Positions 56,194-64,000 of a stretch of 64,000 bases of DNA are shown here, piece after piece; the first letter of the stretch is position 1, and each line of letters opens with the position of its first letter. Source of the stretch: Candidatus Pantoea floridensis (GTDB taxonomy: Bacteria > Pseudomonadota > Gammaproteobacteria > Enterobacterales > Enterobacteriaceae); the NCBI RefSeq assembly GCF_900215435.1, contig NZ_OCMY01000001.1, positions 1,984,001 to 2,048,000 of the forward strand, given 5' to 3'. Below the pieces are notes generated by a model. The model had not been told where the DNA came from, made no database searches, and was given only the letters and a program-made list of their open reading frames with translations. The position numbers and the translations under genes are program-made.

Positions 56194-57030
56194 ATGCCGA
56201 AGTCGAAATTATTCCGCGTAGCCGTCGAGGGTGCGACATGCGATGGGCGCCAGCTGGAACGCCAGCACATTCAGCAAATCGCAGATACCTACAACCCGCA
56301 GGTTTACGGTGCGCGCATCAATCTTGAGCACCTGAAAAGCCTCAGCCCTGACAGCACATTCCGCATCTACGGTGATGTCGATAGCGTTCAGGCCATCGAA
56401 ATTAAAGAGGGGCCGCTTGCCGGCAAGCTTGGCCTGTATGCCCTGAACGACGGCACTGATGATCTGGTCACCCTCAATAAGTCCCGCCAGAAGGTTTACA
56501 GCAGCATTGAGTTTGATCCGAATTTTGCTGACAGCGGCAAAGCCTACTTGATGGGGCTGGCCTTCACTGACAGCCCGGCAAGCCTGGGCACTGAAATGCT
56601 TCAGTTCTCCTCAAAGGCCGCAGTCAATCCGCTGGCTAACCGCAAAACCAACAAAAACTGCTTCTTCAGCGAAGCGTACGAAACCGCGATTGAGTTCGAA
56701 GCTGAAGTTTCGGAGACAGACGGCGGGAAGAAGTTCTTCTCCAGAATTAAAGACCTTATCACCGGTGGCGAGCGCCGTTTCTCCGCAGAAGCTGGCGTGA
56801 TCCGCGAGGCGGTAGAGATCGTTGCTGAGTCACAGGGGCAGGTGCTTGACCGCGTCGAAGCGCTGAGCCAGCAGCAGGGCGGCATGGCAAAGGCGGCCGA
56901 TGTTGCAAAGCTGACCAGTGAACTGGCCGAGCTGAAAACGCAGCTGTCGTCTCAGGATGGCAGTTTCAGCCAGCGTCCTCCGTCTTCAGGCGGTAACGGC
57001 GTGGATGCATCGCAACTGGCTGACTGCTAA
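56194..57030 (+). CDS. O: Capsid scaffolding protease gpO
   Basis: The 278-residue protein MPKSKLFRVAVEGATCDGRQ has the N-terminal serine protease domain (VYGARINLEHLKSLSP, VYSSIEFDPNFADSGKAYLM with GLAFTDSPASLGTE) and a C-terminal helical scaffold (ELAELKTQLSSQ). It guides capsid assembly and cleaves N, O and Q. It is downstream of the Ogr-dependent promoter. Confidence 0.94.
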   Translation: MPKSKLFRVAVEGATCDGRQLERQHIQQIADTYNPQVYGARINLEHLKSLSPDSTFRIYGDVDSVQAIEIKEGPLAGKLGLYALNDGTDDLVTLNKSRQKVYSSIEFDPNFADSGKAYLMGLAFTDSPASLGTEMLQFSSKAAVNPLANRKTNKNCFFSEAYETAIEFEAEVSETDGGKKFFSRIKDLITGGERRFSAEAGVIREAVEIVAESQGQVLDRVEALSQQQGGMAKAADVAKLTSELAELKTQLSSQDGSFSQRPPSSGGNGVDASQLADC

Positions 57031-57075
57031 TCCGGCAGCCAGGTAAAACCGAAAAAACGATTAAGGAATAGTGAG

Positions 57076-58125
57076 ATGAAATTAGAAACCCGCAAGCTGT
57101 GGGATGGCTACAGCCAGCGTCAGGCTGAGCTTAACGGCGTACCGATTCACCATGTAAACACCCACTTTGCGATTGCACCGAGCGTATCGCAGACGCTGGA
57201 AAATAAGGTGCAGGAATCCAGTGAGTTTCTGAAACAGATTGGTATTTACCCTGTGCCTGAGCAGGAAGGCGAAAAGTTAGGGTTAGGCGTGGGTGGCCCG
57301 GTATCCAGCACCAATGCCGGCAGCACCGTGCGCCGTGATCCGCGCTCAGTTCAGACGCTGGACAGCGATAAATACCGCTGCGAGCAGACCAACTTTGACA
57401 CCTACATTTCTTACGCGCAGCTGGATATGTGGGCCAAGTTTCCTGACTTCCAGCAGCGCATTACCAATCAGCTGGTTAACCGCCGTGCGCTGGATCGCAT
57501 CATGGTCGGCTTCAACGGTACGAGACATGCAGATAAATCAGACCTGACGGCTAACCCGCTATTGCAGGATGTGAACATCGGCTGGCTACAGAAATACCGC
57601 GCCAACGCGCCGCAGCGCGTGATGTCTGGCGTCACGCTGACCAGCCGCGATGAGTCAAACAAAATCATCGGCAAAGGTGACTATAGCAACCTTGATGCGC
57701 TGGTTTATGACGCCACCACGTCACTGCTGGATGAGTGGTACAAAACCGCGCCTGATCTGGTGGTCATTACCGGCCGCAATATCATGACGGCGCGTGAGTA
57801 CCCGCTGATTAACGGCATCAGCGATAACAACCCGAACAGCGAAGCGCTGGCCGGTCAGCTGATTGTGTCGCGCAAGTCGATTAACAACCTGCCAACCCTG
57901 ATTGCGCCGTTCTTCCCTGAGCACGCCATGCTCGTGACCTCTCTGCGTAACCTGTCGATTTACTGGCAGGAAGAAAAGCAGCGCCGGATGTTGAAAGAAG
58001 AGCCTGAGTTCAACCGTATTTCGACCTATGAGTCATCGAATGATGCCTACGTGATCGAAGACTACGGCTACGGCTGCCTGATCGAAAACATCACCTGGGC
58101 AGAAGCTGCCGCAGGTGGCGCGTAA
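57076..58125 (+). CDS. N: Major capsid protein precursor gpN
   Basis: The 349-residue protein starts MKLETRKLWDGYSQRQAELN and contains the HK97-like capsid parts YISYAQLDMWAKFPDFQQRI, RALDRIMVGFNGTRHADKSD and the C-terminal YVIEDYGYGCLIENITWAEA. It forms the icosahedral shell after trimming by gpO. Apparently complete. Confidence 0.95.
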   Translation: MKLETRKLWDGYSQRQAELNGVPIHHVNTHFAIAPSVSQTLENKVQESSEFLKQIGIYPVPEQEGEKLGLGVGGPVSSTNAGSTVRRDPRSVQTLDSDKYRCEQTNFDTYISYAQLDMWAKFPDFQQRITNQLVNRRALDRIMVGFNGTRHADKSDLTANPLLQDVNIGWLQKYRANAPQRVMSGVTLTSRDESNKIIGKGDYSNLDALVYDATTSLLDEWYKTAPDLVVITGRNIMTAREYPLINGISDNNPNSEALAGQLIVSRKSINNLPTLIAPFFPEHAMLVTSLRNLSIYWQEEKQRRMLKEEPEFNRISTYESSNDAYVIEDYGYGCLIENITWAEAAAGGA

Positions 58126-58169
58126 ACCACGTTGAGCCGCCGGGCGAACCCCGGCGGACTGGGGGAAAC

Positions 58170-58388
58170 ATGCTGACACCTGCACGCCGCCATTTTGAAT
58201 CGGTAATGGCGCAGAACCGCGGCACTGCCGCAAACACGCTGGCAGACCTTACGGCCTATGAGCAGATGCTTCATCGCCTGCGCATCGATAAAAACCGTTT
58301 TCGTGGCATCCAGAACAACAAACTCAAGGCGGAGACCAAGGCCGCATCAACTATTTCAACTGATATCACGCTGAGGGAGGGCTCATGA
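58170..58388 (+). pseudogene. gpM-gpW fusion remnant (deletion scar)
   Basis: The 72-codon frame begins as terminase small subunit gpM (MLTPARRHFESVMAQNRGTA, LADLTAYEQMLHRLRIDKNR, NNKLKAETKAA), which in P2 is 247 residues. After about residue 59 the family sequence stops and a short different tail follows (STISTDITLREGS). The tail overlaps the J start by ATGA, as gpW does in P2. So the sequence from within M to near the end of W is missing: the rest of M, L, X, the lysis genes, R, S, V and most of W. The fusion is in frame but cannot be a working terminase subunit. Confidence 0.78.
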
Positions 58389-59302
58389 GCGGAGTTATCG
58401 ACCTATCACAATTGCCGGTGCCGGATGTCGTTGAGGTGCCGGATTATGAGGCGCTGCTGGCTGAGCGCAAAGCCTATTACGTCTCGCTCTTTCCAGCCGA
58501 TCGGCAGACGGCCGTGGCGCAAACGCTGGAGCTGGAATCGGAGCCGGCAGCGAAGCTGTTACAGGAAGGGTGCTATCGGGAAATTCTGCTGTGCCAGCGC
58601 ATCAATGAGGCGGCAGTGGCAGGCATGGTGGCTTTTTCTGCGGGTGCTGACCTGGACAATCTGGCCGCTAACAACAACGTGAAGCGACTGGTGATTACGC
58701 CGGCAGATGAAACGGCAGTGCCGCCGGTTGAGGCAGTGCTTGAGGGTGACAGTGATCTGCGCCCGCGCGTGCCGGCAGCGTTTGAAGGCCTGTCAGTTGC
58801 GGGGCCGACTGCGGCCTATGAATTCCACGGACGCAGCGTCGATGGCCGCGTGCTGGACATCTCGGCGACAAGCCCGAGCCCTGCGGTGGTCGTGATCACT
58901 GTGCTGAACCGTGAAGGCGATGGCACAGCACCGGATGATTTGCTGAGTGCAGTGAACGTTGCACTGAACGGTGAAGAGGTGCGCCCCGTGGCTGATCGTC
59001 TGGAAGTACAGAGCGCGGGTATTCAGAGCTATCAGGTAAAAGCCAAGCTGCATCTGTTTGACAACGTGGCAAGTGCCCCCTGCCTTGCAGCTTCGAAGGC
59101 AGCACTGGCGGCGTATCTGGTTGAGCAGAGAAAGCTGGGGCGCAGCGTGCGCCGGGATTCCTATAGCGCCGTGATGCGCGTGGCCGGTGTGGACTGGGTT
59201 GAGCTTGCCGAGCCAGCTGAGGATCTCATTTTTGACCGTACGCAGTCCGGGAACTGCACGGCGGTTTCCATCGAACTGGCAGCGGATGAGGTGATCACAT
59301 GA
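58385..59302 (+). CDS. J: Baseplate protein gpJ
   Basis: The 305-residue protein contains DLSQLPVPDVVEVPDYEALL, CYREILLCQRINEAAVAGMV and a C-terminal RSVRRDSYSAVMRVAGVDWV, the P2 gpJ pattern. It is a wedge component of the contractile baseplate. The start overlaps the M-W remnant. Full-length. Confidence 0.94.
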   Translation: MSGVIDLSQLPVPDVVEVPDYEALLAERKAYYVSLFPADRQTAVAQTLELESEPAAKLLQEGCYREILLCQRINEAAVAGMVAFSAGADLDNLAANNNVKRLVITPADETAVPPVEAVLEGDSDLRPRVPAAFEGLSVAGPTAAYEFHGRSVDGRVLDISATSPSPAVVVITVLNREGDGTAPDDLLSAVNVALNGEEVRPVADRLEVQSAGIQSYQVKAKLHLFDNVASAPCLAASKAALAAYLVEQRKLGRSVRRDSYSAVMRVAGVDWVELAEPAEDLIFDRTQSGNCTAVSIELAADEVIT

Positions 59303-59913
59303 GCCTGATAAGCGGCCTGCTGCCACCGACTGCGACTGAGACTGAAATCCGCCTGGCGGAAGCGCGTAGCGGGCTGAGTGCGCTGAAAGTGCCGCTGCGC
59401 GATATCTGGAATCCTTACACCTGCCACGTCTCATTACTTCCCTATCTGGCGTGGTCACGATCGGTTGATCGCTGGGATGAAGGCTGGACTGAAGCTGTAA
59501 AGCGTCAGGTCGTAATCGATGCGTTTTTTGTCCACCGCTTCAAGGGAACCATCAGCGCCATCCGCCGGGTTGTTGAGCCTTTCGGCTTTCTGATCCGGGT
59601 TAAGGAATGGTGGCTGACGGACGATGAGCCGGGCACGTTCAGGCTGGACATCGGCGTTGAAGAGCAGGGCATCACTGAAGAGACCTATCAGGAGCTTGAA
59701 CGGCTTATCAGTGACGCGAAGCCGTGCAGCCGACACCTGCTGGGAATGTCTATCAATCTTCAGGTAACAGGATCGCTGCCTGTATCGGTGGCGAGCTACA
59801 GCGGCGACAGCGTGACGGTTTACCCGTATACGCCGGAATTAATTTCTGTGGGCGGGACGGCTTGGCAGGGCGGCACTGTCCACATTATCGATGAAGTTAA
59901 GGTGAACGCATGA
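59299..59913 (+). CDS. I: Baseplate/tail protein gpI
   Basis: The 204-residue protein has MSLISGLLPPTATETEIRLA, the conserved YTCHVSLLPYLAWSRSVDRW, WTEAVKRQVVIDAFFVHRFK and GTISAIRRVVEPFGFL. It links baseplate and tail fibres. It overlaps J and H by 4 bp each. Confidence 0.94.
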   Translation: MSLISGLLPPTATETEIRLAEARSGLSALKVPLRDIWNPYTCHVSLLPYLAWSRSVDRWDEGWTEAVKRQVVIDAFFVHRFKGTISAIRRVVEPFGFLIRVKEWWLTDDEPGTFRLDIGVEEQGITEETYQELERLISDAKPCSRHLLGMSINLQVTGSLPVSVASYSGDSVTVYPYTPELISVGGTAWQGGTVHIIDEVKVNA

Positions 59914-61145
59914 CAGCAAAGTATTTTGCAATTCTGACCAATGCAGGCGCGGCAAAACTTGCCAACGCAGCTGCGCTTGGCACTCAGGTAAAAATTACAA
60001 AAATGGGCGTTGGTGATGGTAATGGGGTTTTACCAACGCCAGACCCCGCAAAAAATGCGCTTATGCGGGAGGTGCGCCGGGCTGCACTTAATTCACTCAG
60101 TATCGACCCTGATAACGGTAATCAGATAATTGCTGAGCAGATAATCCCGGAGAGTGAGGGCGGCTGGTTCATTCGTGAAATAGGCCTTTATGATGATACG
60201 GATACACTGATTGCGGTCGCTAACTGCCCGGAAACATATAAGCCGCTTCTTGCTGAGGGGTCCGGGCGTACGCAGACTGTACGCATGATTATCATCGTCA
60301 GCAGTACTGAAAGCGTAACGCTGAAAATTGATCCGTCTGTGGTGCTGGCGACGCGAAAATATGTAGATGATGCAGTGATTGAGGTTAAGGGCTACACCGA
60401 CAACGTAATCAAAAACCACGTCGATGCGTCTAACCCGCACAGTCAGTATCTGCAAATAGCGAATGCACTGAGTGAAATTAAAGATGATGCAGGCCTGATT
60501 GCCACCGTTCTCAAAAACCTTGGTATTAGCGAAAGGTTCTCCGGCCGATTTATCAACCGGCAGATTTTTACCACACCCGGCGCAATTAACTACAAACCCA
60601 CGGCAGGAACAAAACGAATCAAGATCATCATAACCGGCGGCGGTGCGCGCGGTTATGGTTTCCTTGGATGGGGTTCGGATTATCGTGCGCGTGGTGCCGG
60701 TGGTGGTGCGGGCGCGACAGCTATTGCATGGCTGGATGTTGACGATACCAAAACGTATCCGGGCGTGGTGGGTCGAGGCGGTGACGATACAGTGACCCCA
60801 ACCAGCAGCACATTTAATGGCGTGCTGACGGCTGCAAACGGTGCCGTCCCTGCAACTGGCGGTGACGGCGGACGTGGTGGCGTCGCCGTAGGCGGAGACA
60901 TCAATCTTCAGGGTGGTGACGGCAGTGATTCACCCGGTCTCATCAGCACAACAACAAACGTGTATCGTGGTGGCTCAGGTGATGGTGGCGTGAGCTACTG
61001 GGGCGGAAGTATGCGCAGTACTGAAAATGCAACGCTTGGCCGCCAGGTAACTTTTGGTGCAGGCGGGGGCGGCAGTACTCGAGATAATCCCTTTATCGGA
61101 AACTTCGGCTCCCACGGCGTGATTTATATTGAGGAGTACACCTGA
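59910..61145 (+). CDS. H: Tail fibre gpH, expressed fusion with a variable C-terminus
   Basis: The 411-residue protein has a conserved N-terminal part ([60 protein letters not shown]) that joins the baseplate. A crossover site at 60508 (in VLKNLGISE, from residue 200) marks the end of the constant part. The remaining 211 residues are a glycine-rich tip ([20 protein letters not shown] to [13 protein letters not shown]) that probably binds the host surface. A different tip sits inverted downstream. Confidence 0.93.
   Translation: MTAKYFAILTNAGAAKLANAAALGTQVKITKMGVGDGNGVLPTPDPAKNALMREVRRAALNSLSIDPDNGNQIIAEQIIPESEGGWFIREIGLYDDTDTLIAVANCPETYKPLLAEGSGRTQTVRMIIIVSSTESVTLKIDPSVVLATRKYVDDAVIEVKGYTDNVIKNHVDASNPHSQYLQIANALSEIKDDAGLIATVLKNLGISERFSGRFINRQIFTTPGAINYKPTAGTKRIKIIITGGGARGYGFLGWGSDYRARGAGGGAGATAIAWLDVDDTKTYPGVVGRGGDDTVTPTSSTFNGVLTAANGAVPATGGDGGRGGVAVGGDINLQGGDGSDSPGLISTTTNVYRGGSGDGGVSYWGGSMRSTENATLGRQVTFGAGGGGSTRDNPFIGNFGSHGVIYIEEYT
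60508..60533. other. Left crossover site (dix/hix/gix-type)
   Basis: The site lies inside gpH and carries the core TCAAAAACCTTGGTATTAGC with an AA/TT central dinucleotide. It is like hix and gix sites of the Hin/Gin family. It encodes LKNLGISE in the fibre. Confidence 0.9.
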
Positions 61146-61537
61146 TGAAAACTTATGCCCGTATTGAGGAGCAGCGCGTCGCGGAAATCGTTTCTCTCGA
61201 CGTGAAGCCTGAAAAGCTCTATCACCCATCGTTGGTATGGGTGGACATTACCGCACTGGCTGAGCAACCAGACTTGAACTACCTCTACAGCGACGGCGTA
61301 TTTACCGCGCCTGTCATTGAAACAGAAGACGCCGTATTTATTGCTAACAGCCGACTTGCAGCTGAAATGGACGAAGCTAACCGGACAATTGCACCGTTGC
61401 AGGATGCAGTGGACATAAGCATAGCGACAGTCGAAGAGACGGCGCGCCTTGCTGAGTGGAAACGATACCGGGTGGCACTGAGCCGGGTTGACACAACTAA
61501 AGCACCTGATATTGACTGGCCTGAAAAGCCTGCATAA
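61145..61537 (+). CDS. Tail fibre assembly protein 1 (Tfa/gpG-like)
   Basis: The 130-residue protein has [20 protein letters not shown] and a C-terminus [30 protein letters not shown] region typical of Tfa chaperones (WKRYR ... DIDWPEKP). It overlaps the end of gpH by 1 bp. It should help the glycine-rich tip trimerise. It lies inside the invertible segment, so it moves with its fibre tip. Confidence 0.88.
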   Translation: MKTYARIEEQRVAEIVSLDVKPEKLYHPSLVWVDITALAEQPDLNYLYSDGVFTAPVIETEDAVFIANSRLAAEMDEANRTIAPLQDAVDISIATVEETARLAEWKRYRVALSRVDTTKAPDIDWPEKPA

Positions 61538-61541
61538 GAAC

Positions 61542-61570
61542 AAAGCCCGCACTATCGCGGGCTTTTTTTA
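61542..61570. terminator. Bidirectional terminator at the centre of the invertible segment
   Basis: AAGCCCGC / GCGGGCTT with loop ACTATC is followed by TTTTTTTA on the plus strand. It separates the two convergent tfa genes, so it works in either orientation of the switch. Confidence 0.88.
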
Positions 61571-62167
61571 AAGAGGTTTTTGCGGCCAGCTGATATCGGT
61601 TGCGCCATGAATATTTATTGCCTGTACGGCCTGAATGTACTGCATCCATTTTGTCAGTGATGCCTTATCACCGTCAGTGATTAGGCCCAGCAGCAACTGT
61701 GTCTGCCATGCCTGCGTCAAGCTGCTGGCCTCACTAATACGGGCTGACTTCTCTGCCTGCGCCGCGATGATAGCCGCCGCCTGCTGCGCCTGTACGTCAG
61801 TTATCCATGCTTCCCCGTTCCAGACGTCAAATGCTGTCGCAGGTGGAATGGACGTCGTGCCTTCCGGGTAGTCGCCGGGCTGAGTAACCACAACCTTTTC
61901 CCCCGTTGCCGTGCGGTAAACCATTTCACCGCGATGATCGGCAACCTGCTGCCAGCCCACGCCTGAATACACGCTGACCATGCCCGCAACGTTTGCAGGC
62001 GGCGCATCGCTCGTAGAGTTAGCCGGAATGCCTACTCCCTGAGGAAGATACTCGTCAGACGAGCCTGTAAAAAGCCCGCTTTCAGGATTAAAGTTATAAA
62101 TCGTCATCAGCCCGGATGATTTCGCCAGCCCGTCATTATCCAGTGTTACTTTTTTTATTGCGGCCAT
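61568..62167 (-). CDS. Tail fibre assembly protein 2 (silent orientation)
   Basis: The 199-residue Tfa protein (MAAIKKVTLDNDGLAKSSGL) has a longer N-terminus than copy 1 and the typical end LTKWMQYIQAVQAINIHGAT then DISWPQKPL. It starts 1 bp within the stop of tip 2. In the current orientation it is antisense to the late operon and should be little expressed. Confidence 0.9.
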   Translation of the reverse strand: MAAIKKVTLDNDGLAKSSGLMTIYNFNPESGLFTGSSDEYLPQGVGIPANSTSDAPPANVAGMVSVYSGVGWQQVADHRGEMVYRTATGEKVVVTQPGDYPEGTTSIPPATAFDVWNGEAWITDVQAQQAAAIIAAQAEKSARISEASSLTQAWQTQLLLGLITDGDKASLTKWMQYIQAVQAINIHGATDISWPQKPL

Positions 62168-62667
62168 TATGCAGCCCTCACAATGTAGTTAAACGCCACG
62201 TTACGCGGGCGGTTCTCAACGGCAGTAGGTACTACGAGAGATGCATCGAAAGTGGTATTAACTTCTCCTCCTGCTGTCCCCGCAGCACTCGTGCTACCCG
62301 CCGTATTGATGTACGTGAAAGCGCCACCCCACGCTGCTTTTGAATCCCCACCATAGTCGTAACCCAAGAACTTGCCGGTTATGTTTCGAATCGCGTCGCC
62401 CTGTTGAGAAAGAAGCGCACGCCCTGAGTCGACGCCGCGTCCATCATCCCAGCCGCGAATAAACTCGCCGCGAAGATCGGTCAATGTCAGCCCCGGATAA
62501 GCCAGAGCCAGTTTTGGATATAACGTGCCGCTGAAACTTGCTCCGTTGCTTTTCAGAAATACCATGCCAGACATGGATGCAAACAGCTCATTGGGCATTT
62601 TCGTATGGGGCCAGGGAAACGGCGAACCTATTACGGGTGAGCCTTCGCTTAAACCAAGGTTTTTGAG
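62167..62667 (-). CDS. Silent alternative tail fibre tip (H')
   Basis: The frame is open from the right crossover site: LKNLGLSEGSPVIGSPFPWP then HTKMPNELFASMSGMVFLKS. It continues for 166 residues with a collar-type fold (LTLTDLRGEFIRGWDDGRGV, FNYIVRAA end) like those of Mu/P2-family fibres. It lacks its own conserved N-terminal part and has no need of a start codon: it becomes translated only after inversion. An internal ATG at 62598 is probably not a real start. Confidence 0.9.
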   Translation of the reverse strand, partial: LKNLGLSEGSPVIGSPFPWPHTKMPNELFASMSGMVFLKSNGASFSGTLYPKLALAYPGLTLTDLRGEFIRGWDDGRGVDSGRALLSQQGDAIRNITGKFLGYDYGGDSKAAWGGAFTYINTAGSTSAAGTAGGEVNTTFDASLVVPTAVENRPRNVAFNYIVRAA

Positions 62668-62669
62668 AA
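62644..62669. other. Right crossover site (dix/hix/gix-type)
   Basis: Core AAACCAAGGTTTTTGAGAA in inverse orientation to the left site, 24 of 26 bases identical, with AA at the centre. It lies 64 bp upstream of the invertase gene, as gix and hix sites do. Confidence 0.92.
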
Positions 62670-62733
62670 AGATACTCCTGGTACTGATTGGCGGCCCGCT
62701 GGCACACTTCGAGGCTTTTAACGGGATGAGTCC

Positions 62734-63306
62734 ATGCTTATTGGCTATATCAGGGTGTCAACAAATGAACAGAATACGGATTTACAGCGTAACGCGCTGA
62801 AGAGCGCAAATTGCGACCTGATTCTGGAGGATAAAATTAGCGGGAAATCCCGTGACAGACCGGGACTCAAAAAGGCGCTGCACACGCTCGGGCAGGGAGA
62901 CACTCTCGTTGTGTGGAAGCTTGACCGGCTGGGGCGCAGTATGCAGCATCTGGTTATGCTTACCGAGGAGTTGCGCACACGAGGCGTTAACTTTCGCAGC
63001 CTGACCGATAGCATTGATACCATCACGCCCATGGGGCGATTCTTTTTCCACGTCATGGGCGCGCTTGCTGAAATGGAGCGCGAATTGATTGTTGAGAGAA
63101 CGCGCGCCGGATTGGCTGCGGCGCGCTTAAAAGGGCGTATTGGCGGCAGAAAAAGAGTAATGACTGAAGAAGTAATTGCCAGGGCGGAAAGAATGCTGAT
63201 AAAGGGAGCAACATTGCATCAGGTTGCACTGGTTTTAGATGTTTCAGTTAAAACACTTTACAAGTACATTCCAGCAGCTCGGCGGCGAGAGCTTCAAAGT
63301 ATGTAG
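62734..63306 (+). CDS. Serine DNA invertase (Gin/Pin/Hin family)
   Basis: The 190-residue recombinase starts MLIGYIRVSTNEQNTDLQRN, with the catalytic serine in RVS. The conserved DKISGKSRDRPGLKK, VVWKLDRLGRS and FFHVMGALAEMERELIVERT are followed by a C-terminal helix-turn-helix (ATLHQVALVLDVSVKTLYKY). It should invert the 60508-62669 segment, with help from FIS bound to an enhancer that commonly lies within the invertase gene. Confidence 0.96.
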   Translation: MLIGYIRVSTNEQNTDLQRNALKSANCDLILEDKISGKSRDRPGLKKALHTLGQGDTLVVWKLDRLGRSMQHLVMLTEELRTRGVNFRSLTDSIDTITPMGRFFFHVMGALAEMERELIVERTRAGLAAARLKGRIGGRKRVMTEEVIARAERMLIKGATLHQVALVLDVSVKTLYKYIPAARRRELQSM

Positions 63307-63311
63307 TGAGA

Positions 63312-63348
63312 ATGATAAAAGCCCGTAGGTAGCGGGCTTTATTTTATC
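63312..63348. terminator. Bidirectional terminator between invertase and gpU
   Basis: GATAAAAGCCCG / CGGGCTTTATTTTATC, loop TAGGTAG, with A and T tracts on both sides. It ends both the invertase gene and the convergent U gene. Confidence 0.88.
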
Positions 63349-63784
63349 AGGGATTCACCATCGACAATACGTCACTGATCGTTATGCTTCCTAGCCCTTC
63401 ACGAATATCCTCGCTCTGCTTTTTCAGCGTCAGCGTAAATTCAATTTTCTGTGCTTTGCCGTCTTGCATAAATTCCGTGCGGTTCTCCCGGATGCTGGTA
63501 ATAGCGAACATGCCGTAAATTGTGCCGGTTCCTTCTATCAGGGGCCATGCTTTGCCGCCATATGCCATCGTACGAAGTGCGGCGAGTGAAACATCACCGC
63601 CGGTAATTTCAGGGTACAGCGTACCGGTGAGCGTGATCGTATCCTCCCCCGCCCCGATGTACTGCCATTTTGCCGATTTACCGACCCGGTCATTTTTAAC
63701 GTGGCGGAATTCGGTCTGCTGTTCCAGCGACTGATAAGGCGCGGTCTGGCGCATGAAAACGAACATGCCATAAATCATCATCAT
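63347..63784 (-). CDS. U: Tail protein gpU
   Basis: The 145-residue protein contains MMMIYGMFVFMRQTAPYQSL, GEDTITLTGTLYPEITGGDV, WPLIEGTGTIYGMFAITSIR and a C-terminal KIEFTLTLKKQSEDI, the P2 gpU pattern. It is a tail terminator or sheath-linked protein. It is on the minus strand here, opposite to J-I-H, whereas P2 has both in the same direction. Confidence 0.93.
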   Translation of the reverse strand: MMMIYGMFVFMRQTAPYQSLEQQTEFRHVKNDRVGKSAKWQYIGAGEDTITLTGTLYPEITGGDVSLAALRTMAYGGKAWPLIEGTGTIYGMFAITSIRENRTEFMQDGKAQKIEFTLTLKKQSEDIREGLGSITISDVLSMVNP

Positions 63785-63792
63785 AAAATCAC

Positions 63793-64000
63793 CTATTCTC
63801 TGTCACGCAGCTGGGAGCGGCGGCGGTTGTCACGCTCGCGCAGCAGGTTATCCAGCTCGCGGCGGAGGGTTGTTGCCAGGCTCTTTTCATCCATCCTGGC
63901 GCTTTCGTAAAAATTCATGGTCAGGTTGAAGACATCGCCGCCAGCTGCCGCGTTGATGGCTGCCGAGTTAAAGCCGCCCGGTTTTGACCTTGCTGCAGGT
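63793..64000 (-). CDS. T: Tape measure protein gpT, C-terminal end (cut by window)
   Basis: The minus-strand frame enters at the edge and ends at TAG 63793: SKPGGFNSAAINAAAGGDVF, NLTMNFYESARMDEKSLATT, LRRELDNLLRERDNRRRSQL. This is the typical end of gpT (the tape measure) that precedes gpU. The rest, several hundred residues, lies to the right. Confidence 0.88.
   Translation of the reverse strand, partial: PAARSKPGGFNSAAINAAAGGDVFNLTMNFYESARMDEKSLATTLRRELDNLLRERDNRRRSQLRDRE

Larger units (their letters stand above)
60508..62669. mobile_element. Invertible tail-fibre segment
   Basis: The segment is bounded by two inverted 26-bp sites that match at 24 of 26 bases. It contains tip 1 and its assembly gene on the plus strand and tip 2 with its assembly gene on the minus strand, with a terminator in the middle. 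Inversion would fuse gpH residues 1-200 to tip 2 (166 residues) in frame. The adjacent invertase gene is at 62734. Confidence 0.93.
43013..64000. mobile_element. P2-like prophage (left end to window edge), probably defective
   Basis: Continuous P2-type gene order is visible: int, C, cox, early genes, A, cargo, cos, Q, P, O, N, remnant M-W, J, I, H, fibre switch, then U and T on the opposite strand. Insertion is immediately after the cpxP terminator. The right end and attR are outside the window. Loss of most of M plus L, X, the lysis genes, R, S, V and W argues that it cannot complete a lytic cycle by itself. Confidence 0.93.

Noticed and set aside
58793..59458. Minus-strand open frame of 221 codons
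   Set aside because: Antisense to J and I, both complete; no start signal.
62167..62598. Tip 2 as an independent gene starting at ATG 62598
   Set aside because: The open frame and family-like sequence continue upstream to the crossover site, and the protein lacks the baseplate-binding part; it is a silent 3' cassette.

Overview
The window reads as a chromosomal segment of an enterobacterium, most probably Erwiniaceae (Pantoea or Erwinia). This is inferred from the near-E. coli-like housekeeping proteins, a DUF943 membrane protein, a WabG/WaaE-type LPS core cluster, and a P2-type prophage. No rRNA, tRNA, CRISPR array or insertion sequence was found.

Layout. Positions 1-4838 (minus strand) hold a chaperone-usher fimbrial operon: major pilin, usher, chaperone and two minor pilins, the last cut by the window edge. 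The usher reading frame is broken in an A8 tract just before its signal peptide. Positions 5448-6811 hold a CadC/ToxR-like membrane regulator and a FidL-like partner, divergent from the fimbriae. Positions 6812-7927 hold palindromic repeats and a DUF943 gene. Positions 7928-17522 are conserved housekeeping genes: yicC, a lipoprotein, nupC, rph-pyrE, slmA, dut, coaBC, radC, rpmBG, mutM and coaD. Positions 17519-29484 are the LPS core cluster (waaE, waaA, wabG-like, waaQ, three more glycosyltransferases, a deacetylase, waaC, waaF, hldD), with no visible O-antigen ligase. Then come kbl-tdh, a second pair of glycosyltransferase genes, yibQ, envC, yibN, grxC, secB, gpsA, cysE and trmL. The cpxRA/cpxP stress locus (40204-42938) has a clear CpxR box.

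Prophage. From about 43013 to beyond the right edge lies a P2-like prophage inserted next to cpxP. It has an integrase, two tandem C-type repressors with a pair of identical operator palindromes, Cox, early genes, a phage Dam methylase and the gpA replication protein. A cargo region lies between gpA and a recognisable cos site. After cos come portal Q, terminase P, scaffold O and capsid N. A fused gpM/gpW remnant then marks an internal deletion of the terminase small subunit, head completion, lysis, tail completion and baseplate V genes. J, I and H follow, then an invertible tail-fibre cassette with its own serine invertase, and finally gpU and gpT on the opposite strand. The prophage looks unable to form plaques by itself, but it keeps a regulatory region, cargo genes and a tail-fibre switch.

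Most notable points: the invertible fibre cassette with matched crossover sites (60508-60533 and 62644-62669); the M-W fusion deletion; the A8 frameshift in the usher; the cargo genes at 51300-52939 in the gpA-cos interval; and the doubled C repressor.
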